Source: Lewinellaceae bacterium
Lineage (GTDB): Bacteria > Bacteroidota > Bacteroidia > Chitinophagales > Saprospiraceae
Assembly (NCBI GenBank): GCA_016719605.1
Contig: JADJYW010000008.1
Location: forward strand, 372,001 to 436,000
DNA: 64,000 nucleotides
Direction of reading: 5' to 3'
The translations under genes and the position numbers were made by a program. This document shows, one piece after another, positions 27,313-37,569 of this stretch. How positions within the stretch are numbered: position 1 is the first letter of the stretch; every line of letters begins with the position of its first letter. The notes under the pieces were generated by a model. The model was not told the DNA's origin. It did no database searches and saw nothing but the letters and a program-made list of their open reading frames with translations.

Positions 27313-28899
27313 ATGTTTAATAAACTATTTTGGCCTGCCGTACTCAGTGTGTGCTTCATGCTCCCGCTGCAAGGCGGCACGCCGCAGACCGTGGCACAGG
27401 GCGTATTGGATCACCTGTACACCACCAACGGAAATTACCGGTTCAAGAAACCGAAACTGACTATTTCCACCGAAAACAATAAAGTAGCGGCTTTTAGCCC
27501 CTGGAAGAACACCATCGTTCTGGATCAAAAAGCATATCAAATCTGCCGGGACTTCGGGCGCGATTCGTTGTCGGCACTGGCCTACATCCTGGGGCACGAA
27601 CTGGTGCATGCGTACCAGACCGAAATCAAAAGTGGACGGGTGCAAACCAACTTTCTGGCCTACAACCAGCACTACACCACCGATACCCGTATCGAAAAAG
27701 TGGCCGATGTGCAAGGGCTGTTCAACGCCTGGCTGGCCGGCTACAAGGCGCTTCAGGTGATGCCCGACCTGATTGAGCGGATTTACAAGGAATACGGTCT
27801 TATCGGAAAAATTCTGCCCGGCTACCCTACGCTAGCTGAGCGCAAGGCCACTACCGAGGAGGTGCTGGCTATCGCACTGGACCTGCGCGACTTGTTTGAA
27901 AGCAGCAACTACCTGCTCGTGCTTGGGCGGCACAGCCTCGCTGCTGCGGGCTACGAACATATCCTGCAATACTACCAGGGCGCCGAGATGCACAACAACC
28001 TGGGCATCGCATACGCCCTGAGTGCACAGGAGTTCTGGAACCCGAAGACGGACAACTTCGTCTATCCGCTGGAGGCCGACTGGCACACCAAACTGGCCCG
28101 TACCAGCCGCGGACCGGAGGCGGCCGATCCCGCGCTCCAACCGCTGCGCACGGCTCTTTTGGAAAAAGCCGCCGGGCAGTTCCGAACCGCCGCCGACCTG
28201 AACGCCGACTACCTGCCTGCCCGCATCAATCTCGTATGTGTGCTCAACCTGCTGGGCAGTTCGGTGGAGGCGCTGAAATATGCCGAAATACACCTGCTGA
28301 AACATATCAGCGGGCGCAAGAAAGCCGGCGGGCAAGTGCCAGAAATGGCGGAAATCGCGCTGGGTATCACGTATGCTTTGTTGCCCGGCGGCGCTCGCCG
28401 GGCCGAAGCTGAGGCGCTATTTAAACGGTTGTCGGGTTCGACGTACCTGGTCAGCGCCCTGTACGCCCAGCAAAACCTGCAGTGCCTGTACGGCGCCCCC
28501 AACCCCGACGTATTGAGCAATATGCCGCTGCCCCCGGCATTTCGCCAACAAATAAACCGCATGGAGTTGGGCTCCACCAGCAATCTGGAACGCACCACGA
28601 TTGATGCCAACAACGAGATTTATTTTGCCAAAAAGCGCAGCGCGACTGCCGGCTCCGGCACGTTTGTTTTCTCGAACAACCGGGGCAACTTGGTCAGTCT
28701 CCTGCGTTTTCAAAACCGCAACCTCGCCGACGTGAGCATCCTGCAGCCCGAGGAGGACCTGTCCACCGCCGCGTACCGCAACATTCTGGCCGCCAAAGAC
28801 GGGTTTTACCTGAAATCGCCCGCAGACCGGGCCGTGCTGAAAGTGGACGCCAAGGGACGGGTACTGGAAATGGTGAAGTATGTGGAGCATGGGCAGTAA
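27313..28899 (+). CDS. Exported zinc-metallopeptidase-like protein (HExxH)
   Basis: 528 residues with a signal peptide (LFWPAVLSVCFMLPLQGG). The zinc motif GHELVHAYQ lies near residues 94-102, and EKVADVQGLFNAWLAGY about 30 residues later supplies the third ligand in an ExxAD setting, as in M48-like peptidases. The rest is helical and has loose TPR-like repeats (LVLGRHSLAAAGYEHIL, YLPARINLVCVLNLLGSSVEAL), then a C-terminal region with no recognised fold (560 bases). It follows the sigma/anti-sigma pair and precedes the caspase array, so it may be part of the same envelope proteolysis group. Confidence 0.72.
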   Translation: MFNKLFWPAVLSVCFMLPLQGGTPQTVAQGVLDHLYTTNGNYRFKKPKLTISTENNKVAAFSPWKNTIVLDQKAYQICRDFGRDSLSALAYILGHELVHAYQTEIKSGRVQTNFLAYNQHYTTDTRIEKVADVQGLFNAWLAGYKALQVMPDLIERIYKEYGLIGKILPGYPTLAERKATTEEVLAIALDLRDLFESSNYLLVLGRHSLAAAGYEHILQYYQGAEMHNNLGIAYALSAQEFWNPKTDNFVYPLEADWHTKLARTSRGPEAADPALQPLRTALLEKAAGQFRTAADLNADYLPARINLVCVLNLLGSSVEALKYAEIHLLKHISGRKKAGGQVPEMAEIALGITYALLPGGARRAEAEALFKRLSGSTYLVSALYAQQNLQCLYGAPNPDVLSNMPLPPAFRQQINRMELGSTSNLERTTIDANNEIYFAKKRSATAGSGTFVFSNNRGNLVSLLRFQNRNLADVSILQPEEDLSTAAYRNILAAKDGFYLKSPADRAVLKVDAKGRVLEMVKYVEHGQ

Positions 28900-28910
28900 C
28901 AGCCGATACT

Positions 28911-29060
28911 GGGTTGTGTCAAAAGGGTAACGAGCGTTTTTTGCCCCAAATATTATTCAAATTTACCGCAGAGACGCGGAGGCGCAGAGCATATAACTCC
29001 GCGTTTCTGCGGTAAAAAATTTGCGACGTCGCGTGCCGCCTTACCCTTTTGGCACAACCC
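28911..29060. mobile_element. 150-bp inverted-repeat element (MITE-like, second family)
   Basis: Terminal arms of 20 bp (GGGTTGTGTCAAAAGGG... and its complement) differ at one position. Nested inside is a second inverted repeat, TTTACCGCAGAGACGCGGAG against CTCCGCGTTTCTGCGGTAAA. It has no coding capacity and a single copy here. Confidence 0.7.
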
Positions 29061-29199
29061 CCTCTACATGCAGATGATCACTCAACCATCTGTGGCGTAA
29101 TTATTTTACCGTGATATTCTGACCGTCTGCAGTTGAACGCATAGTTTTGTTCTGTAAATCACGCCTTTCCCCCATTCGCCCGCATCTCCCGGCAAATAC

Positions 29200-29294
29200 A
29201 CACAACCAACCTGCTGCAAGCGCCCTGCTTGACTGTTGTTCAGGCTAATCTTCTAAAAGCGCCCCGCACGCTTCATTTTCGGCGCCATTTACTC
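29200..29294 (+). promoter_or_regulatory. Upstream element shared by caspase A and susC, copy 1
   Basis: The stretch with ACAACC, CTGCTGCAAGC, CCCTGCTTG, GCGCCCCGCACGCTTCAT and CGGCGCC recurs at 32189-32285. GCAAGC...GCTTG can form a short hairpin. It ends about 50 bases before the caspase A start. The remaining part of the 28900-29344 gap (29061-29199) shows nothing recognisable. Confidence 0.5.
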
Positions 29295-29344
29295 CCATTA
29301 CTAACATAAACCAACGTGCTCAGCACGCTAACTTTTTTGTTGTG

Positions 29345-32006
29345 ATGCGAAAGCCAATATGCATTTTCCTGCTACTTGCCGGCATTTCGGGCATTTTGTC
29401 CGCCCAAACGGAAAAAGGCGCCACACTCCTTGCCACTAAAAATGCAACTCCTAAAGCTCAAAACTCAACAAGAGCCGTCGTGGTCGGCATTTCCGATTAT
29501 CAGGACAACGGCATCCCTGACCTGCAATATGCGCACCGGGATGCGGAGGCGTTTGCGGAGTGGCTCCTTGCTCCTGCCGGCGGAAGCGTATCTGCCGATA
29601 ACATCTGGCTGTTGCTCAATGAGCAAGCCACGGCCGGGCAATTCACCGCTGCTATTGACTGGCTCCTCGAACAAACCATAGAGGGCGACCGGGCAGTGCT
29701 TTATTTTAGCGGGCATGGCGATATGGAAGCCAAAATCCTCAATCAATTGGGCTTTCTCCTTCTGTATGACTCTCCCGCCCAGGCATACCTCGCAGGCGCT
29801 CTTCCGGTGGATATTTTGAAACAGGTGATCACCACCCTTTCTGTAGAAAAAAAAGCAGAAGTGTTAGTTGTGGCGGATGCCTGCCGGGCAGGCAAGCTGG
29901 CGGGCAATCATGTCATCGGCGCTCAGCTGACCAATGCCAACCTCGCCAAACAATTTGCCGGCGAACAAAAAATTCTCTCCTGCCAGGCGGACGAATACTC
30001 CGTTGAAGGCGAGCAGTGGGGCGGCGGGCGTGGCGCTTTTTCGTACCATCTCGTTGCCGGGCTGTACGGGCAGGCCGACCAGAACGGCGACCAATACATA
30101 ACCCTCCTGGAAATAGAACATTTCCTGCAAGACCATGTCTCGCCGGAGGTCGCACCATTGTCACAAATTCCCCTCACGGTGGGTGATAAAACACAGGTGG
30201 TAAGCCTGGCCGATGCGAAAACCCTGGCTATGCTGAAAACGGGTGCGCCTGCTTCGCCGGCCGGCTTCTCCAGCGTGGAACAACGGGGGTTGGTGCAAGA
30301 CATATTGAAAAAAGCAGACACTTCGATCGTTGCGCTTTACCAGGCGTTCCGGAAAGCCCTGGAAGAAAAGCGCCTGCTGGAGCCGGCCGGAGATTGTGCA
30401 GCGGATTTTTATACGCGCCTGACCCGGGAACAGGGTATTGAACCCCTCCACAATTATCTGCGACGCAATTACGCCGCCGCCCTTCAGGATGAAGCCCAAC
30501 AGGCGCTCAATGCCATGCTGAACGATGACCCCTACGAGCAAAACCATTGGGATTACAATCCGGACAGGTATACCCGCTACCCGGAGTACCTCGAAAAAGC
30601 CGTCGAGTTGTTGGGCGACCAGCATTACATGTACAATTCGCTGATGGCGAAGCTGCTGTTTTTTAAAGCCCGGAATTTAGGGGGTGAAGAGTATTTTTGG
30701 GTAAGAAACGATTCCATCTTACGGCAGGCCCGACAAGTACTGCGAGAAGCGCTGAAGTTCGAGCCGGGTGCGGCTTATATTTACTACGCCATCGGCTCAT
30801 CCCACTTCTATGACCTCGACAGGGACTCCTTTTTGCTAAACCATGATAAAGCCATTTCCCTCGCGCCTTCCTGGATCATGCCCCGGTTAAATATCACAGA
30901 CCATTATTTTTCAAATTTCAGCAGCCCTGACTGGCAAACCTGCGAGCGCTACATTTTGGATGCTCTAACGCTGAAACCGGATAATTATAGCCTGACTGAA
31001 CAGCCTCGCCTGGGTGTACCAGCGCATGTTCCGTCTGGACGATGCCATCGCCCTTGCGCATAAAATGGCAGAAATGCGACCCGACTTGCCGAACGCGTAC
31101 GCCACCCTGGGAACCACCTACAAAGTACTGCGTCAATATGATTTGAGTGAGCATTTTGCCCAAAAAGCCTTGCAGGTAGACTCCTCGGTTGGGATTTGGC
31201 CTTTGAACGAATTGGAAATTGTCTATTGCCGTACCCGGCAATATGACAAAGAATTCCGGTTAAACCAGAAATATAGAGGCAAGGCTCAATTCACGATTAC
31301 CCGAAGTTTGAAGCAGCTCAGGTTGGTTGAAATTTTAGAGCAGGGGGTTTCCAAGTTCGCGGCAAAATATCCATGTGGCGCGGATGACCTCAATTGCAAG
31401 GTGAGACGGCTCGCCGGTACCGGAACACGCCGACTTTGGCAGGGTCATTTTCAAGAAGCCAAATCCATGTTTTTACAAACACTTCCGCTTTTGCCTAACC
31501 CTGACGTACTTTATGTGGATATTTTTAACGGTTTGGCACAAATCGCCGCCCACGAAGGTCTCCCGGATTCAGCCGAATACTACTTCCATAAAGCCATTGA
31601 TTATCATTTCACCCGGTTTGGTTCCTGGATGGACAGGACATATTACGCCGATGCCCGCTACCAGTACGCCCGCTTCCTCCTCACCCAAAACCGCGTCGCC
31701 GACGCCGAAGCACAACTGCTGAAAGCCGAGGAGATAGACCCCCGTAACCCGCTCAACTACTACGGTATGGCCGTACTCCACGTCGCGCAAAAACACGAGA
31801 AGGAGGCGCTTGTCTGGCTCGCCAAAGCCCTCGAATGGTACTATCCAGACTACGATGAGATCATGGCCGAGCCGCTGTTCCAAAATATCCGCGAAACGAA
31901 ACGCTTTCAGGCGCTGATGAAACAGTACTTCCCCGACGGCTCCGACCGGCCCAAGGTGGAGGCGCTGGCGCGGCAGTATTTACCGGATATATTCGGAAAG
32001 GGATAA
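29345..32006 (+). CDS. Exported caspase-TPR protein A, frameshifted
   Basis: First of nine plus-strand paralogues. Order: signal peptide (ending GILSAQ), short variable linker (residues about 23-38), C14 caspase domain (about 40-290), a helical central domain with the RRNYAAALQDEAQQALNAML block (about 375-430), TPR-type repeats, and the family tail with AEPLFQNIRETKRFQALM. The dyad is His about 124 (FSGHGD) and Cys about 180 (ADACRAGKLAG). An EF-hand-like loop DQNGDQYITLLE follows the GEQWGGG block. The frame changes at 31004-31005, where one extra C separates NYSLTEQ from LAWVYQRM; removal restores about 887 residues like paralogue B. Export implies a periplasmic or surface protease; substrate and trigger are unknown. 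Confidence 0.85.
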
Positions 32007-32188
32007 TCGGTATGGAAATGTATCAAAGATTTGATGAAAAATTGGGCCTCCGTTGATACCCGCCACTTACCTGCGACTAAATTTTTCACGCCCCAACTCC
32101 ATACTGCCAACCCGAACAAGCTGTAGTTTTGAATCTGAAAACGGTATCCCATTTTCCCCATCCACCGATGTTGCCCCGATAAGCATAT

Positions 32189-32285
32189 ATACAACCAAAC
32201 TGCTGCAAGCACCCTGCTTGCTCCCTGTCGTATTCATCTTCCGACGACGCCCCGCACGCTTCATAAACGGCGCCGCCTACTCCTT
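32189..32285 (+). promoter_or_regulatory. Upstream element shared by caspase A and susC, copy 2
   Basis: Matches 29200-29294 in order and spacing, including a perfect 6-bp hairpin GCAAGC-ACCCT-GCTTGC. It lies 215 bases before the susC start. The rest of the 32007-32499 gap has no open frame or repeat that I can support. Confidence 0.5.
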
Positions 32286-32499
32286 CTTTGTCGCACAAAA
32301 ACTACTCCCGGCCGACTGTGTCGCGTGAGCATCGGAATTGCTTTGCCTGTTTTCCCGTGGCGGCATTTCCGAACGATCCGACGCACGGCGCAACACGCCG
32401 GTGCTAACCAACTCCCGGTTTCGGGATTCATGGCCGCCGCATAGTGTGTCCCGGTTTTCCATCCTTCGCCACATTCACCTTTTAACTCAATGCTATTGT

Positions 32500-35400
32500 A
32501 TGCATGCAAAAAAGTTTTTAGCCACGTTGCCGGCACTACTGTCGGCCCTCGCCCTGTGGAGCCAGACCGTGCTCCAGGGTACCGTCGTCAACAGCGACGC
32601 TGAACCGCTGATTGGCGCAACCGTTTTGGTCAAAGGCGCCACCCGCGGCGCCACTACCGACGCCAACGGCGCTTTTACCCTCGATCTACCGCCCGGGGAT
32701 CAGGTGCTCCTCGTCAGTTACACCGGCTACGGCAGTCGGGAGGTGTCGGTGCGCACCGGTATGCGCGCCGTGGAAATCATTCTGGAAGAAGGCGTCACCC
32801 TGCGCGAAACCGTCGTGACGGCGCTCGGCATCACCCGCTCCGAAAAATCACTCGGCTACGCCATCGCCCAGGTGGCAGGCGAGGATATGACCCGGGTGCG
32901 CGACGCCAACCTCGTGAACCAGCTCGCCGGACGAGCGGCCGGCGTCACGGTCATCGGTTCCAGCGGCAACCTCGGTTCCTCGGCCCGCGTCACCATTCGA
33001 GGCCTGCGCTCCATCAGCGGCAACAACCAACCCCTGTTCGTGGTGGACGGCGTACCCATGGACAACTCGAACTTTACCCACCCCTGGCAAGTTGTGGGCG
33101 GATACGGCTCGTTGGAAGAAAGTCAGTTTGATTACGGCAACGCTATTCAGGACATCAACCCCAACGACATCGAGACGGTCAGCGTGCTGAAAGGCCAGGC
33201 CGCCGCCGCCCTGTACGGCTCGCGCGGCGCCAACGGGGTTATTATGATCACCACCAAAAAGGCGGGAAGACAGGACGCGGCATCGGTGTCACGGTGAATA
33301 GCAGCCTCACCTTCGAGCAAATCTCCGTGCTGCCCGAATACCAAAACCGCTACGGTGGCGGCGCCGACCTCTTGCCTTTCGGGTACAATGACAATACAGG
33401 CTTTTATAAAGTCCCGATTGAACTGTACAACGAAGACGGCTCCGTCAGCGCATCCTACCAATCGTTCGACCTTGTCCCCATTTACGGCGTGGACGAAAGC
33501 AACGGCACCCGGTTTGCTACCTCCACCGACCAGCATTTTCAGCACCTGGCCGGCTTTGCTTACGACAACGGCCAGGCCCAATATGGATTCCCCAGCGGTT
33601 ACGGCGCCGGCCAGTCCAATCTGTTTTACCGCAACTGGAATTCCTGGGACGACTGGGACACCGCCAATTTCGGTCAGTCTATCCCCTGGCAGGCCGGCGA
33701 CAACCCCGGCGATTTTTTCCAGACCGGCGTCACCAGCAACCAGAATATCGCGCTGGATGGCGGCGGCGAGCGCTCGGCATTCCGGTTGTCGTACAACCGC
33801 TACGACCAAAAAGGCATTTACCCCAACTCCCACCAGGAGCGCAACAGCCTCGGATTCAACGGTTCGCTCGACATGAGCAAACACCTGGTGGCTTCGGTGG
33901 GGATCAACTACGTCAACACCCGCACCCTTGGCCGAAGTGCCGTCGGGTACGATGCCCGGGGTGGCCTTAATTCCGCCCAAAACTTCAACCAGTGGTGGCA
34001 TACCCAACTGCGCTTCGACGACCTGAAGCAATACCAAAACCCCAACGGTACCCAGCGCACCTGGAACCGCCGCGGCCCCAACGACCCCAACCCGCAGTAT
34101 TGGGACAATCCCTACTGGGTACGTTATAAAAACTACCAGAATGACGGCCGCGACCGGTTTTTCGGCAATGTGGGACTCACCTGGAAAATCAATAACTGGC
34201 TCAGCCTCAGTGGCCGGGTACTGCAGGACTACTACAGCGAGTTCCGGGAAGAACGCATCGCCGTGGGCAGCATCAGCCCCTCCAAGTACAGTCTCGACCA
34301 GTACAATGTCGGCGAAACCAACACCGACCTCATTCTGCGTGCTGAGCGAACCATTGGCGAGGCATTTTCATACGGCGCTTTCGTGGGTGGCAACAAGTTG
34401 TGGCGCAAAACAAATCGGCACGTCGGTGTCACGCGGGGCGGCTTGAATGTACCCGATATTTATACCCTGCAAAACTCGCTGGAGCGCCCCTTTGTGCAAA
34501 CCACCGTCTCCGAAAAACAAATCGAAAGCGTCTTCGGCGGACTTTCTTTGGGTTGGCAAAGCACCTTGTTCCTCGATTTGACGGGCCGCCAGGACTGGTC
34601 GAGTACACTCCCGGAGGCCAACAATGGCTATTTTTATCCGTCCGCTTCGCTGAGCTATGTATTTTCCGAAATGATCAAAATTCCGGCCATGTCCTTTGGA
34701 AAACTTCGCCTCGGCTGGGCGAAAGTGGGCAACGACACCGATCCGTACAACATTCTGACTACCTACACGCCGCGCGACAACTTCGGCAACGCGCCCGTAT
34801 TCACGGTGCCCAATACGCTGAACAACCGCAGCCTGTTGCCGGAAGCGACCTCCACGATAGAAGCGGGTGCCGACCTGCGTTTTTTCAGCAACCGACTCGG
34901 CCTCGACCTGTCCGTGTACTCCGGCAAGACCGTCAACCAGATCATTCCGCTCAGTACCACGCCGGCTACGGGTTACAATTTCCAGTTTATCAATGCAGGT
35001 GAAATCTCGAACAAAGGCATTGAAATCGCCCTCAACGCTACGCCGGTACAGACCCAAAACTTCTCCTGGGACATCGGTTTTAACTTTGGGAAAAACGTCA
35101 ACAAGATCGTTGATCTCAATCCGGAGGACCCTGACTTAGTCAGTCTGCCCATTACCAGCCTGGTCTTTTTGGGCGCTTTAGTGGCCTACGAAGGGCAGCC
35201 GTTCGGTACGATCACGGGTACCAATTACCTGTACGACAAAAACGGAAACAAACTCATTGATCCCAACTCCGGGTTTTATTTAGCCAGCGAAACCGTCATG
35301 CCTATCGGCAATATCACCCCGGATTTTACCGGTGGCGTCACCAATACCTGGCGTTGGAAGGGACTTAGCCTTACGGCATTTATAGATTTTCGCAAGGGCG

Positions 35401-35921
35401 GCGACATTGTATCTACCACCAACCTGTTTGGCCGCTACTCGGGTCTTTTGGCCGAAACTGCCGTGGGCGATGCCCGCGAAAACGGCGTGGTGAACCCTGG
35501 CGTGACAGCGCTCGTGGACGGTGATGGCGTGCCGGTATTAGAAAATGCCGGTGATCCCAACACCCCTTTGGATGATGTGTACGCGTCTTCCGGCACGGCC
35601 AACACCGTCGTTGTCGGCGATCAGTTGAACCGTATCCTCAGCGGTGGTTTTGGCGTCACTGCCGCCGATGTGTACGACGGTTCCTTCATCAAACTGCGCG
35701 AACTGAGCATCGGGTACACCTTCCCCAAACAGTGGCTGCAGCGCGTCCGTCTGCAAGACCTCCATCTTGCGCTCGTAGGGCGCAACCTCGCCATTCTGCA
35801 TAAAAACATCCCGCACCTCGATCCCGACAACGCCATCAGCACCAGTAATATCCAGGGTTCGGAAGGAGGACAGGTGCCTGCGGTTCGGAGCGTGGGGGTG
35901 AATCTGAGTTTCCGGTTTTAA
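32500..35921 (+). CDS. SusC/RagA-family TonB-dependent outer membrane transporter, frameshifted
   Basis: About 1140 residues after correction. The ATG at 32500 gives a signal peptide (FLATLPALLSALALWSQ). Next are a CarboxypepD-regulatory-like domain (LQGTVVNSDAEPLIGATVLV), the plug (QLAGRAAGVTVIGSSG..., DPIQ-like region, YGSRGANGVIMITTKK, the SusC signature) and a 22-strand barrel ending in SFRF. The frame changes at the G-run 33264-33266; one more G joins ITTKKAG to KTGRGIGVTVNSS. SusC transporters import bulky substrates, glycans or peptides, using TonB and the SusD lid lipoprotein encoded 25 bases downstream. No glycoside hydrolase gene accompanies the pair. Confidence 0.93.
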
Positions 35922-35946
35922 TTTTCACACACTCAATATCAGATTT

Positions 35947-37446
35947 ATGAAACATACAAAATATCTGCTCACAACCCTCGCCCTGCTCTCCGCGCTCTCC
36001 TGCGGCAAAAACTTCGGCGATCTGAATACAGACCCCAACAACCCCAGTCAGGTGCCGGCAGCCTTCCTGCTTACCAATGCTCAAAAGTCGTTCGCCGACC
36101 AAAACATCTCGGGCAGTTTTTATGCCGGTCTGTGGGCGCAGTACTACGCTCAAAACAACTACACCGATATCAGCCGGTATGCGTACTTCAGCGGCGTTTG
36201 GGCCTGGTATTACGCTGAAATTCTCGAAGACCTGCGGGAGGTTCAGCGCATCGTATCCGGCAGTCCCGATGCATCGTCTGCCATCTCCAAAAACCGGGCG
36301 GCGGTCGCCAAAATCCTGGAGGTGGCTGTTTTCCATGACCTGACGGATGTCTTTGGACCAGTACCATTTGCCGAAGCATTGCTGGCCGACAAAAACCGGA
36401 CACCCCAATATGACAATCAGCAGGATATCTATCAGGGTCTTTTGCGCGACCTGAAAGCGGCTATTGCACAAATGGACGAGTCGGAAGGTAGTTTCGGCGC
36501 AGCCGACATCATCTACGGCGGGGATGTCGTCCGCTGGAAAAAATTTGCTCAATCCCTGCGTATGCGTATTGCCTTGCGCATGACCGACGCGGATGAGGCA
36601 ATGGCCAAAGCCGAAGTGGAGGCTGCCGCCGCCGGCGTATTTACAGGCAATGCAGACAATGCGGCTTTCCGGTACCTCGTCGGGCAGCCCAATAACAACC
36701 CGCTTCACCAGGGACGGGTGGAGCGCGGCGATGCCGACTGGTGCATCAGTAATATCCTGATAGACAAAACCCTGCTGCCGCTCGCGGATCCACGGTTGCC
36801 GCATTTTGCTGATGAAAAAGCAGATGGCGGCGGCTTTCGCGGCCGTCCGTACGGGCAAAACAACGGGAATGCTGCAGCACAAGACCCTTCCTTGTATTCC
36901 CAGCCCAGCGGCGCCGCCGTGATCCGGGAGGGAGGAACCAATTTCAAGGCAACCGATCTGCTCGCACCCGACGGCCTTTCGCGATTTATGAGCTATGCCG
37001 AGGTGTGTTTTATGCTCGCCGAGGCTAAGGAGCGCAACTGTAACGTGCCCGGTACTGCTGCCGACTGGTACCATGCCGGTATTCAGGCATCCATCGAGGA
37101 ATGGGGTGTCGGTGATCCGAATGCCATTGCTGCCAATATCGCGCAAACCCATGTGAAGTACAATACGGCTCCGGGCGACTCGAAGCAAAAGATCGGCGTG
37201 CAGAAATGGATTGCCCTGTACAGCCAGGGCATACAAGGTTGGTGCGAGTGGCGTCGCCTCGATTTCCAGAAACTCGAATTGCCTGTGGACGGGGCGATTT
37301 TCGATATCGGCTCCAAAGTCGCCCCGGTGCGGGTCATCTATCCGGTGGAAGAACAGACCCAAAACCGGACCGGTTACCAGCAAGGGGTGAGTTTGCTCAA
37401 CGGCCCCGACAGGTTGTTCACCCGCCTGTGGTGGGATGTGCAGTGA
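35947..37446 (+). CDS. SusD/RagB-like nutrient-binding lipoprotein
   Basis: 499 residues. Lipoprotein signal peptide with lipobox ALSC (Cys 19), followed by FGDLNTDPNNPSQVP, the start typical of the SusD-like type 2 family. Aromatic-rich helical TPR-like units follow (AGLWAQYYAQNNYTD, VFHDLTDVFGPVPF) and the protein ends in a region with SLLNGPDRLFTRLWWD. It caps the SusC barrel and binds substrate on the cell surface. A strong terminator lies 25 bases downstream, so susC and susD form a two-gene operon set inside the caspase array. Confidence 0.93.
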   Translation: MKHTKYLLTTLALLSALSCGKNFGDLNTDPNNPSQVPAAFLLTNAQKSFADQNISGSFYAGLWAQYYAQNNYTDISRYAYFSGVWAWYYAEILEDLREVQRIVSGSPDASSAISKNRAAVAKILEVAVFHDLTDVFGPVPFAEALLADKNRTPQYDNQQDIYQGLLRDLKAAIAQMDESEGSFGAADIIYGGDVVRWKKFAQSLRMRIALRMTDADEAMAKAEVEAAAAGVFTGNADNAAFRYLVGQPNNNPLHQGRVERGDADWCISNILIDKTLLPLADPRLPHFADEKADGGGFRGRPYGQNNGNAAAQDPSLYSQPSGAAVIREGGTNFKATDLLAPDGLSRFMSYAEVCFMLAEAKERNCNVPGTAADWYHAGIQASIEEWGVGDPNAIAANIAQTHVKYNTAPGDSKQKIGVQKWIALYSQGIQGWCEWRRLDFQKLELPVDGAIFDIGSKVAPVRVIYPVEEQTQNRTGYQQGVSLLNGPDRLFTRLWWDVQ

Positions 37447-37470
37447 GGCGGTTGGAAGGTTGCTGGTTGG

Positions 37471-37503
37471 CTGCCGTTGCCGGGGTTTTCCCGGCAACGG
37501 CAG
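37471..37503 (+). terminator. Strong terminator hairpin after susD
   Basis: A perfect 14-bp stem (CTGCCGTTGCCGGG, five-base loop, exact complement). It is followed by only a short T-run (GTTTTC). Confidence 0.75.
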
Positions 37504-37569
37504 TAGCGTTTTCGGGTGTTTTTCGACCAGATCACTACATGTATAAACAAACAAATTGTCGAACGGAAT

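Noticed and set aside
35836..37554. 572-codon minus-strand frame opposite susD
   Set aside because: It runs through the susC end, the susD gene and the terminator; susD is a clear family member.
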